Below, piece by piece: positions 19,653-30,412 of a DNA stretch of 53,679 bases. Numbering within the stretch: position 1 is the stretch's first letter; every line of letters starts with the position of its first letter. The position numbers were made by a program, and so were the translations under genes. This DNA comes from an uncultured Clostridia bacterium (GTDB taxonomy: Bacteria; Bacillota; Clostridia; TANB77; UBA1234): contig CAMUYU010000005.1 in NCBI GenBank assembly GCA_947164995.1, positions 1-53,679 on the forward strand. Direction: 5' to 3'. The notes beneath the pieces are model-generated. The model saw nothing but the letters and a program-made list of their open reading frames with translations, did not search any database and had not been told where the DNA came from.

Positions 19653-22600
19653 CTAATTATTAACAATTACTGCTCTAAATGAAGCATCCTTAATATCATT
19701 GTTAATATTTACTGCTCTTCCTGATAAATCTTCATACATATATGGTTGTGTTGAATCTAACCTAAATGTTGAAATATCTGCACCCATATATAAGTTAGAA
19801 TTTGTAATCTTATCAACATAGTTAGAGCTTTCTTTACTTAATGAATTTGTACCGCCAACAACAGCCGCAGTGTAATTGTTTCTTGTATTTGACTTATAGT
19901 TATATACATCATTAACTGGTTGAACTGCGTCTATTTCTCTTACGTAATAACCATCATAAGACATTGCACTTGTTGCTCTAGATAACATTTCTGCTGCGCC
20001 TACGTCTCTTGCTCTTGCCATAAACATATCTGCTTGAACTTGACTTAATCCATACCTAGATTGTGCAGCCGATTCTCCATTAATTTCTGTCTCTGCTTCA
20101 AGTTTTTGAGCAACGTTATATGCTTCTACGATAGACATATCATTTATCTTTGTACCATCAGATGTATCACCTGTAAATCTAACATCTCTATATGCTATTC
20201 TTATCATTTCCTCAACTTCTATATATGTTCTATTATTATACTCGTCTTCGAAGTAGTATCTTGTAGCTGGCATTCTTTGAGTAGGTGTTAATAAGAACTT
20301 ATATGAATATGTTGAACCATTAGTGCTCTTAAGTAGTCTGAAGTCTTCAGTTGAACCTTCTTCTGTAGATGAAGCATATGGATGTACAGGTTTATTTGAA
20401 TAGAATGTAACAGTTAATTTATTATTTGTATCACTTAATGATGACTTTTCATAGTCAACTTTCAAATCAAATAATGCATCTATAGTTTGAGAATCTGTAC
20501 GTTCCCTCTTTTGTGTATCTACTGCATTAATTGTGACTATTCCATTCTTAAATGCTTGTAAATCCCAAGTGTATGTATACTCAACTATATCTTCTGTTCT
20601 TCTTACCTGAATCATTGCTTGTTCCTTAATTTCAAATGACTCTTCTGGTGAAGCATCTCTGTATAATGTACCAATTCCTAATAACTCTCTATCTCTTTCT
20701 GTAGCATAAGAAAACTTAGCTGATTCAAGAGGTGCAAATGACTTAATAATTATTTGCATGTTTACATACTTATCTGAAGATGTATCACTTGGATCATCAT
20801 AATTTACAAATTTGTGTCCATCTCTGTAAATTACGCTTACAAATGGTCGCTTATCTTTATATAATGTTTCATCTAATACTGTTAGTAATGCTGAATTTGT
20901 ATAAACTATACCTGTTCTATTAGTTATCTTACATCTATATAAGTTACCATTCATACCCATAGATGCTGGTGAAGTAGTATATTTGTTAGTATTCATACCG
21001 CTTCCTGATGTAATTCTATTCCAGTTTACTCCTCCATCTATGCTTACTTGCCACTCATATTCATAACTATCTGGATGTCCAGGAGTTACAATTGATACTT
21101 CGAAAGTAGCTTGTTCGCCTTCTTCTACAGTAGCATTTGAAACATTTGAAGGTGTTGGTGTTGTACCCTGTCTTAATACAGCATTGTTTCTTCCACTTTC
21201 AACACTAGCATAGATACTATATTCTTCTTCTGTTTTTATTTCATTTCTACCGCTTTCAATATATACCATATCTTGTATTGTTGGGTCGATATTTAATGAA
21301 GTATTACTTAATGTTTCATAAATAATATTAGAATTTCCTCTACTTTCAAATATTGTTTGTGTAGTAAATACACCATCATAAAATTCTAATCTATCTCCAT
21401 TAGATGCATCAAATAAAGCTATCTTTCCTCCTGAAATTCTAGGCTCTGAAGTTGATACTATTTGGTCATTGTTTCCTACTATAATAACTGCATTATGAGC
21501 ATTATTTATAATACCATAATAGCCACCTTGAATTTGACCTTTCGATATACGAACATCTCCAAAGTTATTTGAAGTTACGTTCTCTATAGCGCTTCTAGTA
21601 CCATCTATTATACCACCATTAATAACAAGGTCTGCAGAATTTGCATTAACAATTGCATCACCTGTTGCTGTTCCGCTTCCTATTGCTTTTACAGTTCCTT
21701 GATTAATTGTTATTCTTCCCTTACCTTCATTTACATCGTCTCTAGCATTATTAAATATTGCTACTACCTTGTCGGCAGAAGTTGATGTTGATCTAACTTC
21801 TATAGAACCATTTCCAATATTTAATTTAGTATAATTGTTAATTTCTATACCATTAACATTTCCAGGGCTATTTACAACAACTCTTGAGCTTGTAGAAGTC
21901 ATTGTAATAGTCGCACTATTTGCAGATATAGCAGTTCCAGTTGTATTAATTGTACCAGCATTAATAGTTAATTCTGAGCCCTCTAATAAGTTCATACCTG
22001 GTCCTGCAGTATTTCTAAATGTTAATGCAGTATTATTCATTATTAAATTACCACTATTATTTAAAATGTAATTTGTAGATGCCTTTTCAAATGAGCCTGC
22101 GCCATTCATTTCAAGGGTTGCTCCACTTTCAATTACAAGCGTTCCTGCCATTGTAACTGTCTTACTATCATTTGTAAATGTAACTTTCTTGTTACCACTT
22201 AAAGTTGCATTTCCTTCATTAGTTACATTTTTAATTACTCTAATGTTATCTCCACTTTCAGAGAACGTGAATGCTTCTTCTAGTGTTTCAAAATAATAGT
22301 TATTTGTTGAATGTATGCTCTCTATTTGTCTTTCAACTCTATAATTTGCATTAGACAATACTTGTACTGTTCCTGCAGTAGAATGTGCATATCCTCTTGT
22401 ACGATAGTATGGCATATTCCAAGCAACGCAGTAGTACTTATCTCCATTATTTGCCATAGTAATTGAAGGAGTTGTATATTCACTAGTAGTTGGTGTCGGA
22501 CTATTGGTTGTTCCTCCAACGACTAAACTATCTTCACCAGGTTTTATTTGTGCACCTGTTTGCTTGTACCACTCAAAATGCAATTCATCAATATATCCAC

Positions 22601-25600
22601 TTTCAGCTTCAACAATAAACTTAACTGTTTGACCTATGCCACCAAACATATCTATTGGTTGAAGTGTAATAACTGGTGGCCAATATACTTTTGTTTTCTC
22701 TTGGTTATAGTCTCTATCTGCAATTAACATATCAGCAATTGATTTAGAATATGTATATATTTCTGATTCTTCAGCAATATTCATAAATGAATCATCACCG
22801 ATATTGTACAAATCTTTTATATCGTCATCTTTCAAATCAAAGATTTCAATTTGACGAAGATTATCGCAGTTATAGAATGCTTTTGCTCCGATTTGTTTTA
22901 CTTTATCATGAATTATTACATTTTCTAATATATCTGCATCTTCAAATGCACTTGTCTTGATGATTAATACCTCATCTGGGATTGTGTATGTTGTTTGTGT
23001 TCTTCCACCAGGATAAGCAATTAAATCAACATGGTCTTTTGTTACTAAAACTCCATCAACAGTATCATATTTTTGATTACCATATAATACCTCAAATTCT
23101 CTTGTTTTTACATCTACGAATGGGTTAGTTCCAATCTTTTCTACTGTACCAGGAATTAAGATATTATTTGTTACGCCATTATCTCCAGCAAATGCTCTAT
23201 CTCCAATTTCAACTATTGTTTCTGGAAGAATTATCTCACTTATTCCTGTCAATCCAGAAAATACTTCTGCACCAATATTTAGTATATTGCTTTCTTCATC
23301 ACCTAATGTTAACACTTGGATATCATCAACATATTCTGCCCAGTATGATAGTTTTGGATCAGGATCTTTTGCAATTAATGCACTCATATCTTTCATGTAT
23401 CCTTCTCCAACTACTGTTAGTTCATACTTTCCAGGTGTTGAAGCAAGTTCCTCAACATAAGCAAATACATTTTGAGTCCAATCGCTTCCTCTATCAATAT
23501 ACCAACCAATGTGAAGTTTTCCAACATTTGATATAGCATCATGATATACAGGATCATTAGTTAATTCTGCTTTTACATAGTATGTTGCACCTCTACTTGG
23601 GGCACTACCAACAGACTGAGAGCCATCTCTTTCTGGAGTTGTTTTGATTGTACAATTTCTATCTATATAATATGTATATGTAATTGTACCTGTAGGTTGA
23701 TGTCCTCCAATTATTTCTACATCTACTTCATCTATTTCATGTACCAATCCATCACATGGTGCATTAGTGTCTGAAAGAGTAAGTGTAGTTGTAAATTTTG
23801 TTGGAGTTACAAATTCAAATTCATCTGAAATTGTAGGTCCATTTCCTGCTCTATCTCTTGATTGAGTGACTATTACATAACTTTCACCAAAGCTTAATCC
23901 TGTAAACGAATTGTCTTCACTCCAAATATAATCTCCAGTACTATTTTTCTCTTTGTATCCATATTTGATTGTAGTTGGATCCACACCACTTCTTGTATCA
24001 TTTACCATAACATCTTTTTGTTTAAATACTATGTCTATGGTAATTCCTTCTGGCAACAAGTCTGTAAATTCAACTTCAGGTTGTGCTTTGTTTACTTCTG
24101 TTTTATCTAGCATTATTTGATCATGAGCTGGGTACTCGTAACTATAATTTAATACTATGCTATCTGTAGCAACATCTGAAACATTCCCATTATCATCTTT
24201 AAACCAAACATATATTGTTTTTGTACCTTCAGTTTCATCAAATACTATTGGCATTTGACTACTGAAATCATACCAACCATCACTATCTGCATTAGGTTGT
24301 GTATTTTCTGTACTTATATACATATAATCCGCACAACTTACATATAAATCTAATAGAGTTCTAGGTGTAACTGTTTCTTCTGCACCTTTGTCAATTATTA
24401 CTTTGCCATAAATAGGTCTTGCAGATTCTTTATCCTTATATACTGTTACTTGCATTGTTCTTTCTGCAGCATTATAATTGTCATCTTCTGGAACTGTATA
24501 TGTAATGGTTGTTGAACCTTCTTTTATTGCATTAATATAATACTTTGTTGCTGTTCTTTCTATAGTAACAATTTCTTCATCATTAGAAACTAAAGTATCA
24601 TTCACTCTTTCCCTTTGATATGAATATTTAACTTCTAATCTTTCACCTTTTATCATTCCAATATTGTAAGTATATAGGTTTCTATCAGCTTTAGTAATTG
24701 TGAATGATACCTCTGCCACACCATAATAACTACCTCTTGCTGTAATAATTGCTTTTGCAGTTCCTGCATTTATATTATCTTCATACCTTAAATCATAATC
24801 TCTACCTTGAACTAAAGTATCGTTTCCATACTTAATAGTTACTTTTGGTTCTTTTGCATACCCATCATATACAAACACCTCTGGCTCTATAGTAATATTC
24901 ATACCTTCAATGCTTTGTCCATATATTAAGAATGATGTTCTTAATGTTTCCCCGTCATACTTATTTAATCCGGTAATAATTACATTTGCTTCACCAACAT
25001 TTATATTGTTTTCATACGATACTTCGTAATCTTCTCCTCTTTGAAGTAGCTGTCCATAGTTATTATAAACTTTCTCAGATGGTGTAATTTCTGTACCTGA
25101 AAATTCTAGTGAATAATCATCTAGTTCAACTACAAAAAGATTATAAGAAATTGAACTCCATTGTGCATATAATATTATTGATTCATCTGCTGAATAAATA
25201 ACTCCTGGAATATAATCTCTTCCACTTCCATCTTCTTCTGTATTCCATTTAACAAACTCATATTCAGAATTAATTATATTGCAAGCTCTAATTGTTAAAT
25301 CTTCGCCAGCTTCTTTTATTTGTCTTGGTATATTTCCACTTACTCCATTTGTACTATATATAATTGAATAGAATGTTTTATCAAATGTAGTTCTATTTCC
25401 AGCCATGTCCGTAACTACAAGATTATAATCCCCGCCTTCATTAATTGTAACTGATCCGACATAATCTTGGCCTTGAGGATTAATTTCAATATTTTTACCA
25501 TTTAGTGTAACTTTATCTATCCCCGATTGATTATCAGCTACTGTAATATCCCAAGTGACATCTGAAGGTGTTTTTGTTTCAGAAATTCTAAGACTTGGTT

Positions 25601-28600
25601 GTGTTTTATCTATATTATCAATTGTAAAGTTTGCTGATGCCGTATTTCCTGCTTGGTCAACGATAACTAAATAATAATCATTTACATTTTGAGAATAATC
25701 TTTTGATACATTCATATCTAATTCTGGACCAACTGGATTAAACACACCAGTATTAGTACTTCCAAAGTAATATCCTGCAACTCCAGACATATTATCAGTA
25801 ATATGACCTGTTACTGTTACCTTGTTATTTGTCCATGATGTAACATCTTTACTAATATTTTGAATAATTGGTGTAACTTTATCTATTGCAACAACTATGC
25901 TTGAAACTTCACTTACGTTGTTGTAGATATCAATACATCTAAAATAATAAGTTACTTTATTAGTGTCAGTATTCATTAAAAGACTTGCTTGGTTATTAGT
26001 TACCGAACCTATTGTAACAAATCCTTCACTTTGACTTGTTGAAGAAAATTCATACCTTAGAATTCCAAAATTATCTTCGCTTCTTAAACCAATCCAAACA
26101 TTTTGGTTAGTCCATGAACCACTTACATAATCTGCACCCGTACTATTGTTTAGTTTTGCAGTAATAGCAGGAGCCGAAGGAGCCTGTCTTTCCTTAACTT
26201 TTACTCCTAATGAATCCTTAAATGTTGCTGAAATATAATTTTGCCTTCTTGCTTCTACCACAACATAGATATACTTATTAATCATATCTTCTGTTAGTAC
26301 TAGTCTGTTCATAGTAGCACCAGTAATTGCTGTTCCACCATCTGTTGTATCTGTAGTATTTGTATACCATTGATAAGAAAGTACAACATTTTCTGTAGGC
26401 GTTACAGTCACCTCAGCAGAAAGAATATCTTGTGAACAAGGTGTGTCTGAATTAGCTACTATGCTTACGCTTCCTGTTATAGAAGGTTGTAATATAGTAA
26501 ATGGTAATTCTATTACACCTGTGTAATTATTAATACCTGTAACTTTTGCAATTGCAGTTCCCACGTTTATATTATTTGAATACGACAAACTATAATCTAA
26601 TCCTCTTACTAAAGCATTACCTGTTGCAGAATTAGTAACTGTAACTTCTGGTGTATGTGCATTGCCATCATAATAAAATTCATTTTGTGAAAGTGTAGCA
26701 GAAAGTCCATTTATAGTAGCACTTCTTATTGAGAATATTTGTCCCTCTGCAAATTCAACCGTATAGTTATCTATATTAAATGTATCACTATTTGTTGGTT
26801 GTAATGTGTTTTGTAAAATACTATAAGTTCCAATACCTTCTCCTGCTTGTCTTGACAATGCTCCTGTAAATCCTGGAATTTCTCCATCAACATTATTTAC
26901 ATATGTATATGTTAAAGCAGGGTCTGGTTGTCCATATAATTTAGAAACATTATCTGGAATAATTGTTAATACTCTCTTCTTGATTTCAAATGTTTTATTA
27001 AGAGTTCCTGTCCATGAACCAGAAGCTGTAATTACTATAGATGCAGTTCCTGCATTTTTATTATTTGAATAAACTACTGTATAGTCTGTACCTTCAACTA
27101 ATGGTCTATCACTACTAACCGCTCTATATAATCTAACATTTGGTTTCTTTTCTGTTCCATCATACGTATATTCCAAAGGAGAAATATCACAAACCATTTG
27201 ACTCGATGCAATACTCATAGGTGTAATAGTAATTGTTCCTTTAACATAATTAATAATGTAATCTCCTGGCACAATATATACTGGATCTAATTCTAATGTT
27301 CCTCTATCTATGTCATAAACACCAAGTGGAGCTTCACTAGATGCCAAAGTTTGATATACACCTCTTAATTTTGGTTCATCGTCACCTTTTTGCCCCGAGA
27401 AAGAAAATTCAATTTCTGGTATTTCATCTCCATATGCCATTGTAACGTTTGGTCCTGTTACAGTAAGTGTTACTGGAGTGATTGTAAATTGTCTATTAAC
27501 TATTCCATCATATCCACCAGCACCTGTTATTGTGACAGTCGCCGTTCCGGCATGGACATTATTAGAATATGTAAGTGTATAATCTGTTCCACTAACTAGA
27601 GTTGTTTCACCATGTTTAACAACTACAGTTGGGGTAATTGCAGCACCTGTATAACTTGTAGTTTCTGGAGTAACTGTAATTGATAAGTCTGGAGTATTTA
27701 ATGCTTTTTTATTTATTTTAACTCTTCCATTAATATCATCTGAATCAAAGTGATTTGCATCTCCCACAACATGAATAAGAATAGAAGTATCTGTTGGTTC
27801 TGTATATGTTGGTGGAGTGTCTGTCCAAGTTGTTCCATCAGAACTAAATTTTACTATTCCACCATGAGCATTATTAGCAACAGTAATTGTATGAGCTTCA
27901 CCATCATAATCACCAATGTAATCGGTAATTGTTGGTAATACAGAATCATGCTTTTTAACTGTAAATTTTTTAGATTCAGATGTGCCTGCCTGATAATTTG
28001 CTGTTTCTCCAACTCTTGCATATAAATAATAATCACCTGCGTTAAGTGTAGTTGGTGTTATATTATTCCATTGCGTTCCTCCAGTTGTAACTTGAGTTGT
28101 TGTGTACCAATAAGAAACTGTACCATTTTCCAAGTTGTTTTCTATAGCTGGTACCATAGGTGCAGATTCATATGTATAATCTGAAATATCTAATACTGGT
28201 TGATTTGCACCAGTTCTTTCTCCTTTTGAAATAGTAAATGCAACTGTAGCTGATGTTGCACTATTATAATTTGCAGTTGCTCCAACAATAGCATACATGT
28301 AATATGTTCCTACATTTAACGAAGTAGAACTAGAAACATCTGACCATCTCATACCATTTATGTTTGAATTTGTAGTGTTGTAATAGTATGTTACAGTTCC
28401 ATTTTCAGGATTTCCTGATGTAAGAGATGGATTTGTTTTTGTTCCACCATATGAATAACCTGTCATTGAAATCACAGGAGTTGGTGATGGCTTTGAAACC
28501 ATAAAAGTAATTATTCCTGTATCTGCGCCATTGTAATTTGCTGTTGCTGCAACATTAGCATACATTTGATATTCACCTGGTGCTAAATATGTTGCAGAAG

Positions 28601-29408
28601 TTACGTTTGTCCAATTAAGCCAATTAGTTGTTCCTGCTTTTCTGTAATAATATGTAACTGTTCCTGAGCCTGTATTTCCTGCTACACTAGGTGTACTTAC
28701 AGTTTCTCCATATATGTATCCATTATTTGTAACAGTTGGTGTTATATCTTGTTTTGTTATCGTAATCGTTGCGCTAACAACAGAAGAATCATTGTGTGTA
28801 TCATCTCCTCTAACAAATGCATAAACTGTTGTTGTTCCAACATCTATTCTAGAAGGAATTGTTGTTGTCCAGTCAGTTCCATTATTGGTAGCACTATAAT
28901 AAATTGTTCCGCCACTACCTCCAGTCATTAAAACTGTATGAGCATTCCCATCATAAACAACGGTGCTATCTTTTAATATTGGTGGTATAGCATCTGTCAA
29001 AGTAGTGTCTGGTGCACATTTATGAATTATTGTATGTCCACAAACTGAGCATGATAAATGTGGTTGACCGCATTCAGGACATGCATTCAAAGTATTGTGT
29101 TGTCCACCTGTATTCTTTCTCTTTCCACACGTTAAGCATATATAATCGTGCCAACCATTTTCATTTGGCGCATATCTTGTTTCAGCACAAGTCCAACAAT
29201 ACATTTGTGTTGTAAATGTGTGTGTTGGGTCTGTACAAGAGTAATCAACTTCATGTCGGTTATTATGACCTTGTGCATATGCAGATTGTCCATTTCCAGC
29301 ACAGATGTGATCTGTACAGTATTGCACCACACCATATGCTATCTGTGTAGTCTGCATCATCAATATCAAAATTAAGATTAGAATTTTTGAAATACTATTC
29401 TTTTTCAT
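19653..29408 (-). CDS. Giant secreted multidomain repeat protein (MBG/Ig-like, BspA-like LRR, beta-helix-like segments)
   Basis: Signal peptide; repeated YDGxAxxPxVxVxxxxxxLVxGxDYxxxYSNNxNxGTAxxxITG units; ADILENVIIHDKVKQIGAKAFYNCDNLRQIEI LRR. Confidence 0.88.
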   Translation of the reverse strand: MKKNSISKILILILILMMQTTQIAYGVVQYCTDHICAGNGQSAYAQGHNNRHEVDYSCTDPTHTFTTQMYCWTCAETRYAPNENGWHDYICLTCGKRKNTGGQHNTLNACPECGQPHLSCSVCGHTIIHKCAPDTTLTDAIPPILKDSTVVYDGNAHTVLMTGGSGGTIYYSATNNGTDWTTTIPSRIDVGTTTVYAFVRGDDTHNDSSVVSATITITKQDITPTVTNNGYIYGETVSTPSVAGNTGSGTVTYYYRKAGTTNWLNWTNVTSATYLAPGEYQMYANVAATANYNGADTGIITFMVSKPSPTPVISMTGYSYGGTKTNPSLTSGNPENGTVTYYYNTTNSNINGMRWSDVSSSTSLNVGTYYMYAIVGATANYNSATSATVAFTISKGERTGANQPVLDISDYTYESAPMVPAIENNLENGTVSYWYTTTQVTTGGTQWNNITPTTLNAGDYYLYARVGETANYQAGTSESKKFTVKKHDSVLPTITDYIGDYDGEAHTITVANNAHGGIVKFSSDGTTWTDTPPTYTEPTDTSILIHVVGDANHFDSDDINGRVKINKKALNTPDLSITVTPETTSYTGAAITPTVVVKHGETTLVSGTDYTLTYSNNVHAGTATVTITGAGGYDGIVNRQFTITPVTLTVTGPNVTMAYGDEIPEIEFSFSGQKGDDEPKLRGVYQTLASSEAPLGVYDIDRGTLELDPVYIVPGDYIINYVKGTITITPMSIASSQMVCDISPLEYTYDGTEKKPNVRLYRAVSSDRPLVEGTDYTVVYSNNKNAGTASIVITASGSWTGTLNKTFEIKKRVLTIIPDNVSKLYGQPDPALTYTYVNNVDGEIPGFTGALSRQAGEGIGTYSILQNTLQPTNSDTFNIDNYTVEFAEGQIFSIRSATINGLSATLSQNEFYYDGNAHTPEVTVTNSATGNALVRGLDYSLSYSNNINVGTAIAKVTGINNYTGVIELPFTILQPSITGSVSIVANSDTPCSQDILSAEVTVTPTENVVLSYQWYTNTTDTTDGGTAITGATMNRLVLTEDMINKYIYVVVEARRQNYISATFKDSLGVKVKERQAPSAPAITAKLNNSTGADYVSGSWTNQNVWIGLRSEDNFGILRYEFSSTSQSEGFVTIGSVTNNQASLLMNTDTNKVTYYFRCIDIYNNVSEVSSIVVAIDKVTPIIQNISKDVTSWTNNKVTVTGHITDNMSGVAGYYFGSTNTGVFNPVGPELDMNVSKDYSQNVNDYYLVIVDQAGNTASANFTIDNIDKTQPSLRISETKTPSDVTWDITVADNQSGIDKVTLNGKNIEINPQGQDYVGSVTINEGGDYNLVVTDMAGNRTTFDKTFYSIIYSTNGVSGNIPRQIKEAGEDLTIRACNIINSEYEFVKWNTEEDGSGRDYIPGVIYSADESIILYAQWSSISYNLFVVELDDYSLEFSGTEITPSEKVYNNYGQLLQRGEDYEVSYENNINVGEANVIITGLNKYDGETLRTSFLIYGQSIEGMNITIEPEVFVYDGYAKEPKVTIKYGNDTLVQGRDYDLRYEDNINAGTAKAIITARGSYYGVAEVSFTITKADRNLYTYNIGMIKGERLEVKYSYQRERVNDTLVSNDEEIVTIERTATKYYINAIKEGSTTITYTVPEDDNYNAAERTMQVTVYKDKESARPIYGKVIIDKGAEETVTPRTLLDLYVSCADYMYISTENTQPNADSDGWYDFSSQMPIVFDETEGTKTIYVWFKDDNGNVSDVATDSIVLNYSYEYPAHDQIMLDKTEVNKAQPEVEFTDLLPEGITIDIVFKQKDVMVNDTRSGVDPTTIKYGYKEKNSTGDYIWSEDNSFTGLSFGESYVIVTQSRDRAGNGPTISDEFEFVTPTKFTTTLTLSDTNAPCDGLVHEIDEVDVEIIGGHQPTGTITYTYYIDRNCTIKTTPERDGSQSVGSAPSRGATYYVKAELTNDPVYHDAISNVGKLHIGWYIDRGSDWTQNVFAYVEELASTPGKYELTVVGEGYMKDMSALIAKDPDPKLSYWAEYVDDIQVLTLGDEESNILNIGAEVFSGLTGISEIILPETIVEIGDRAFAGDNGVTNNILIPGTVEKIGTNPFVDVKTREFEVLYGNQKYDTVDGVLVTKDHVDLIAYPGGRTQTTYTIPDEVLIIKTSAFEDADILENVIIHDKVKQIGAKAFYNCDNLRQIEIFDLKDDDIKDLYNIGDDSFMNIAEESEIYTYSKSIADMLIADRDYNQEKTKVYWPPVITLQPIDMFGGIGQTVKFIVEAESGYIDELHFEWYKQTGAQIKPGEDSLVVGGTTNSPTPTTSEYTTPSITMANNGDKYYCVAWNMPYYRTRGYAHSTAGTVQVLSNANYRVERQIESIHSTNNYYFETLEEAFTFSESGDNIRVIKNVTNEGNATLSGNKKVTFTNDSKTVTMAGTLVIESGATLEMNGAGSFEKASTNYILNNSGNLIMNNTALTFRNTAGPGMNLLEGSELTINAGTINTTGTAISANSATITMTSTSSRVVVNSPGNVNGIEINNYTKLNIGNGSIEVRSTSTSADKVVAIFNNARDDVNEGKGRITINQGTVKAIGSGTATGDAIVNANSADLVINGGIIDGTRSAIENVTSNNFGDVRISKGQIQGGYYGIINNAHNAVIIVGNNDQIVSTSEPRISGGKIALFDASNGDRLEFYDGVFTTQTIFESRGNSNIIYETLSNTSLNIDPTIQDMVYIESGRNEIKTEEEYSIYASVESGRNNAVLRQGTTPTPSNVSNATVEEGEQATFEVSIVTPGHPDSYEYEWQVSIDGGVNWNRITSGSGMNTNKYTTSPASMGMNGNLYRCKITNRTGIVYTNSALLTVLDETLYKDKRPFVSVIYRDGHKFVNYDDPSDTSSDKYVNMQIIIKSFAPLESAKFSYATERDRELLGIGTLYRDASPEESFEIKEQAMIQVRRTEDIVEYTYTWDLQAFKNGIVTINAVDTQKRERTDSQTIDALFDLKVDYEKSSLSDTNNKLTVTFYSNKPVHPYASSTEEGSTEDFRLLKSTNGSTYSYKFLLTPTQRMPATRYYFEDEYNNRTYIEVEEMIRIAYRDVRFTGDTSDGTKINDMSIVEAYNVAQKLEAETEINGESAAQSRYGLSQVQADMFMARARDVGAAEMLSRATSAMSYDGYYVREIDAVQPVNDVYNYKSNTRNNYTAAVVGGTNSLSKESSNYVDKITNSNLYMGADISTFRLDSTQPYMYEDLSGRAVNINNDIKDASFRAVIVNN

Positions 29409-29435
29409 ACTTAAGCTCCATTTCTGTCAAATTGA

Positions 29436-30134
29436 TTAACCTTTGTAAGAAGCGATTGTCTTTTGTATCAAAACATCTTCTTCGTTGAATGATAATTCTA
29501 CACTGTTTTCATTAACGTCATACCAAACATAAATCTTGTAATTCTCTTCATTGCACGATTCCTCAATGTATTTATCTCCTAAAACTTGAACTACTTCTTC
29601 AAGCGTCATACCTTCGTTAACTTTTTCCATCTCTGTTTGTAAATCCTGAATTTCTGTACCAAGCTCTTTTGAAATTTGATATCCTTCTTCAGCATTTGAA
29701 AACAATAGCAACGTCTTTTCTGAGACTTTGTTTTCCTCATTCTTCACTGAAACTTTTAGCTTTATATTTCCTGATTCGTCTAAGTTCCAGATGTAGTAGG
29801 TTAATACCTTGTATTCATCTTTTTGAAGAGGTTCACCAAGTTTTTCTTTGGCATCTTCAAAACTTGAACCTATCAACACCTCGTTATATTTTTGTGTGCT
29901 ATTTTGTAGCACTTGAACTTGAGGCACTTTTAAGTTAAAATCTCCTTCTTCATTAACCGTACCAAACTTTTCATCTTCTGGTTTTGATAATACTTTCTCC
30001 ACCGGTGCTTCAACAGGTGCCGGTTCTATGATATTTGATTTTTTTGGCACAGCAAAAATTATTGCAAGCACAATTATTAGCAAGATAACAAGTACTGCAA
30101 CAACAATTGCAATTATTTGTTTTTTGTCCATCAA
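29436..30134 (-). CDS. Membrane-anchored protein with SmpA/DUF3862-like segments
   Basis: N-term TM; IGSSFEDAKEKLGEP and NEGMTLEEVVQVLGDK motifs. Confidence 0.6.
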   Translation of the reverse strand: MMDKKQIIAIVVAVLVILLIIVLAIIFAVPKKSNIIEPAPVEAPVEKVLSKPEDEKFGTVNEEGDFNLKVPQVQVLQNSTQKYNEVLIGSSFEDAKEKLGEPLQKDEYKVLTYYIWNLDESGNIKLKVSVKNEENKVSEKTLLLFSNAEEGYQISKELGTEIQDLQTEMEKVNEGMTLEEVVQVLGDKYIEESCNEENYKIYVWYDVNENSVELSFNEEDVLIQKTIASYKG

Positions 30135-30265
30135 AATGCCTCCTATTCGAACAAGTTCATTTAAAGTTATTACTTTGTTTTATTATAATAATTAATAAAA
30201 ATTTGTCGAGTGCAAAAATCTTGCAAATAGCTATAAATGGCCACTTTGTGACAAAAGTTACAAAA

Positions 30266-30312
30266 AAAGTCGTTAGGGAAGCACATTTTACTTCCTAACG
30301 ACTAAGTTTTTT
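30266..30312. terminator. Rho-independent terminator hairpin
   Basis: GTCGTTAGGGAAG-...-CTTCCTAACGAC flanked by A and T tracts. Confidence 0.75.
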
Positions 30313-30412
30313 CTTATATTTTTTAAGTTTGTGTTACAATTAATTTTCTTGTTAATTACATATAGAGAGGTATTTGCCTCTACCGCTTATTTCCCTATAT
30401 AAAAATTGAATT

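Noticed and set aside
20061-29375. Multiple plus- and minus-strand ORFs of 60-122 aa within the giant gene
   Set aside because: Shadow ORFs of a low-complexity repeat gene with no coding character or RBS.
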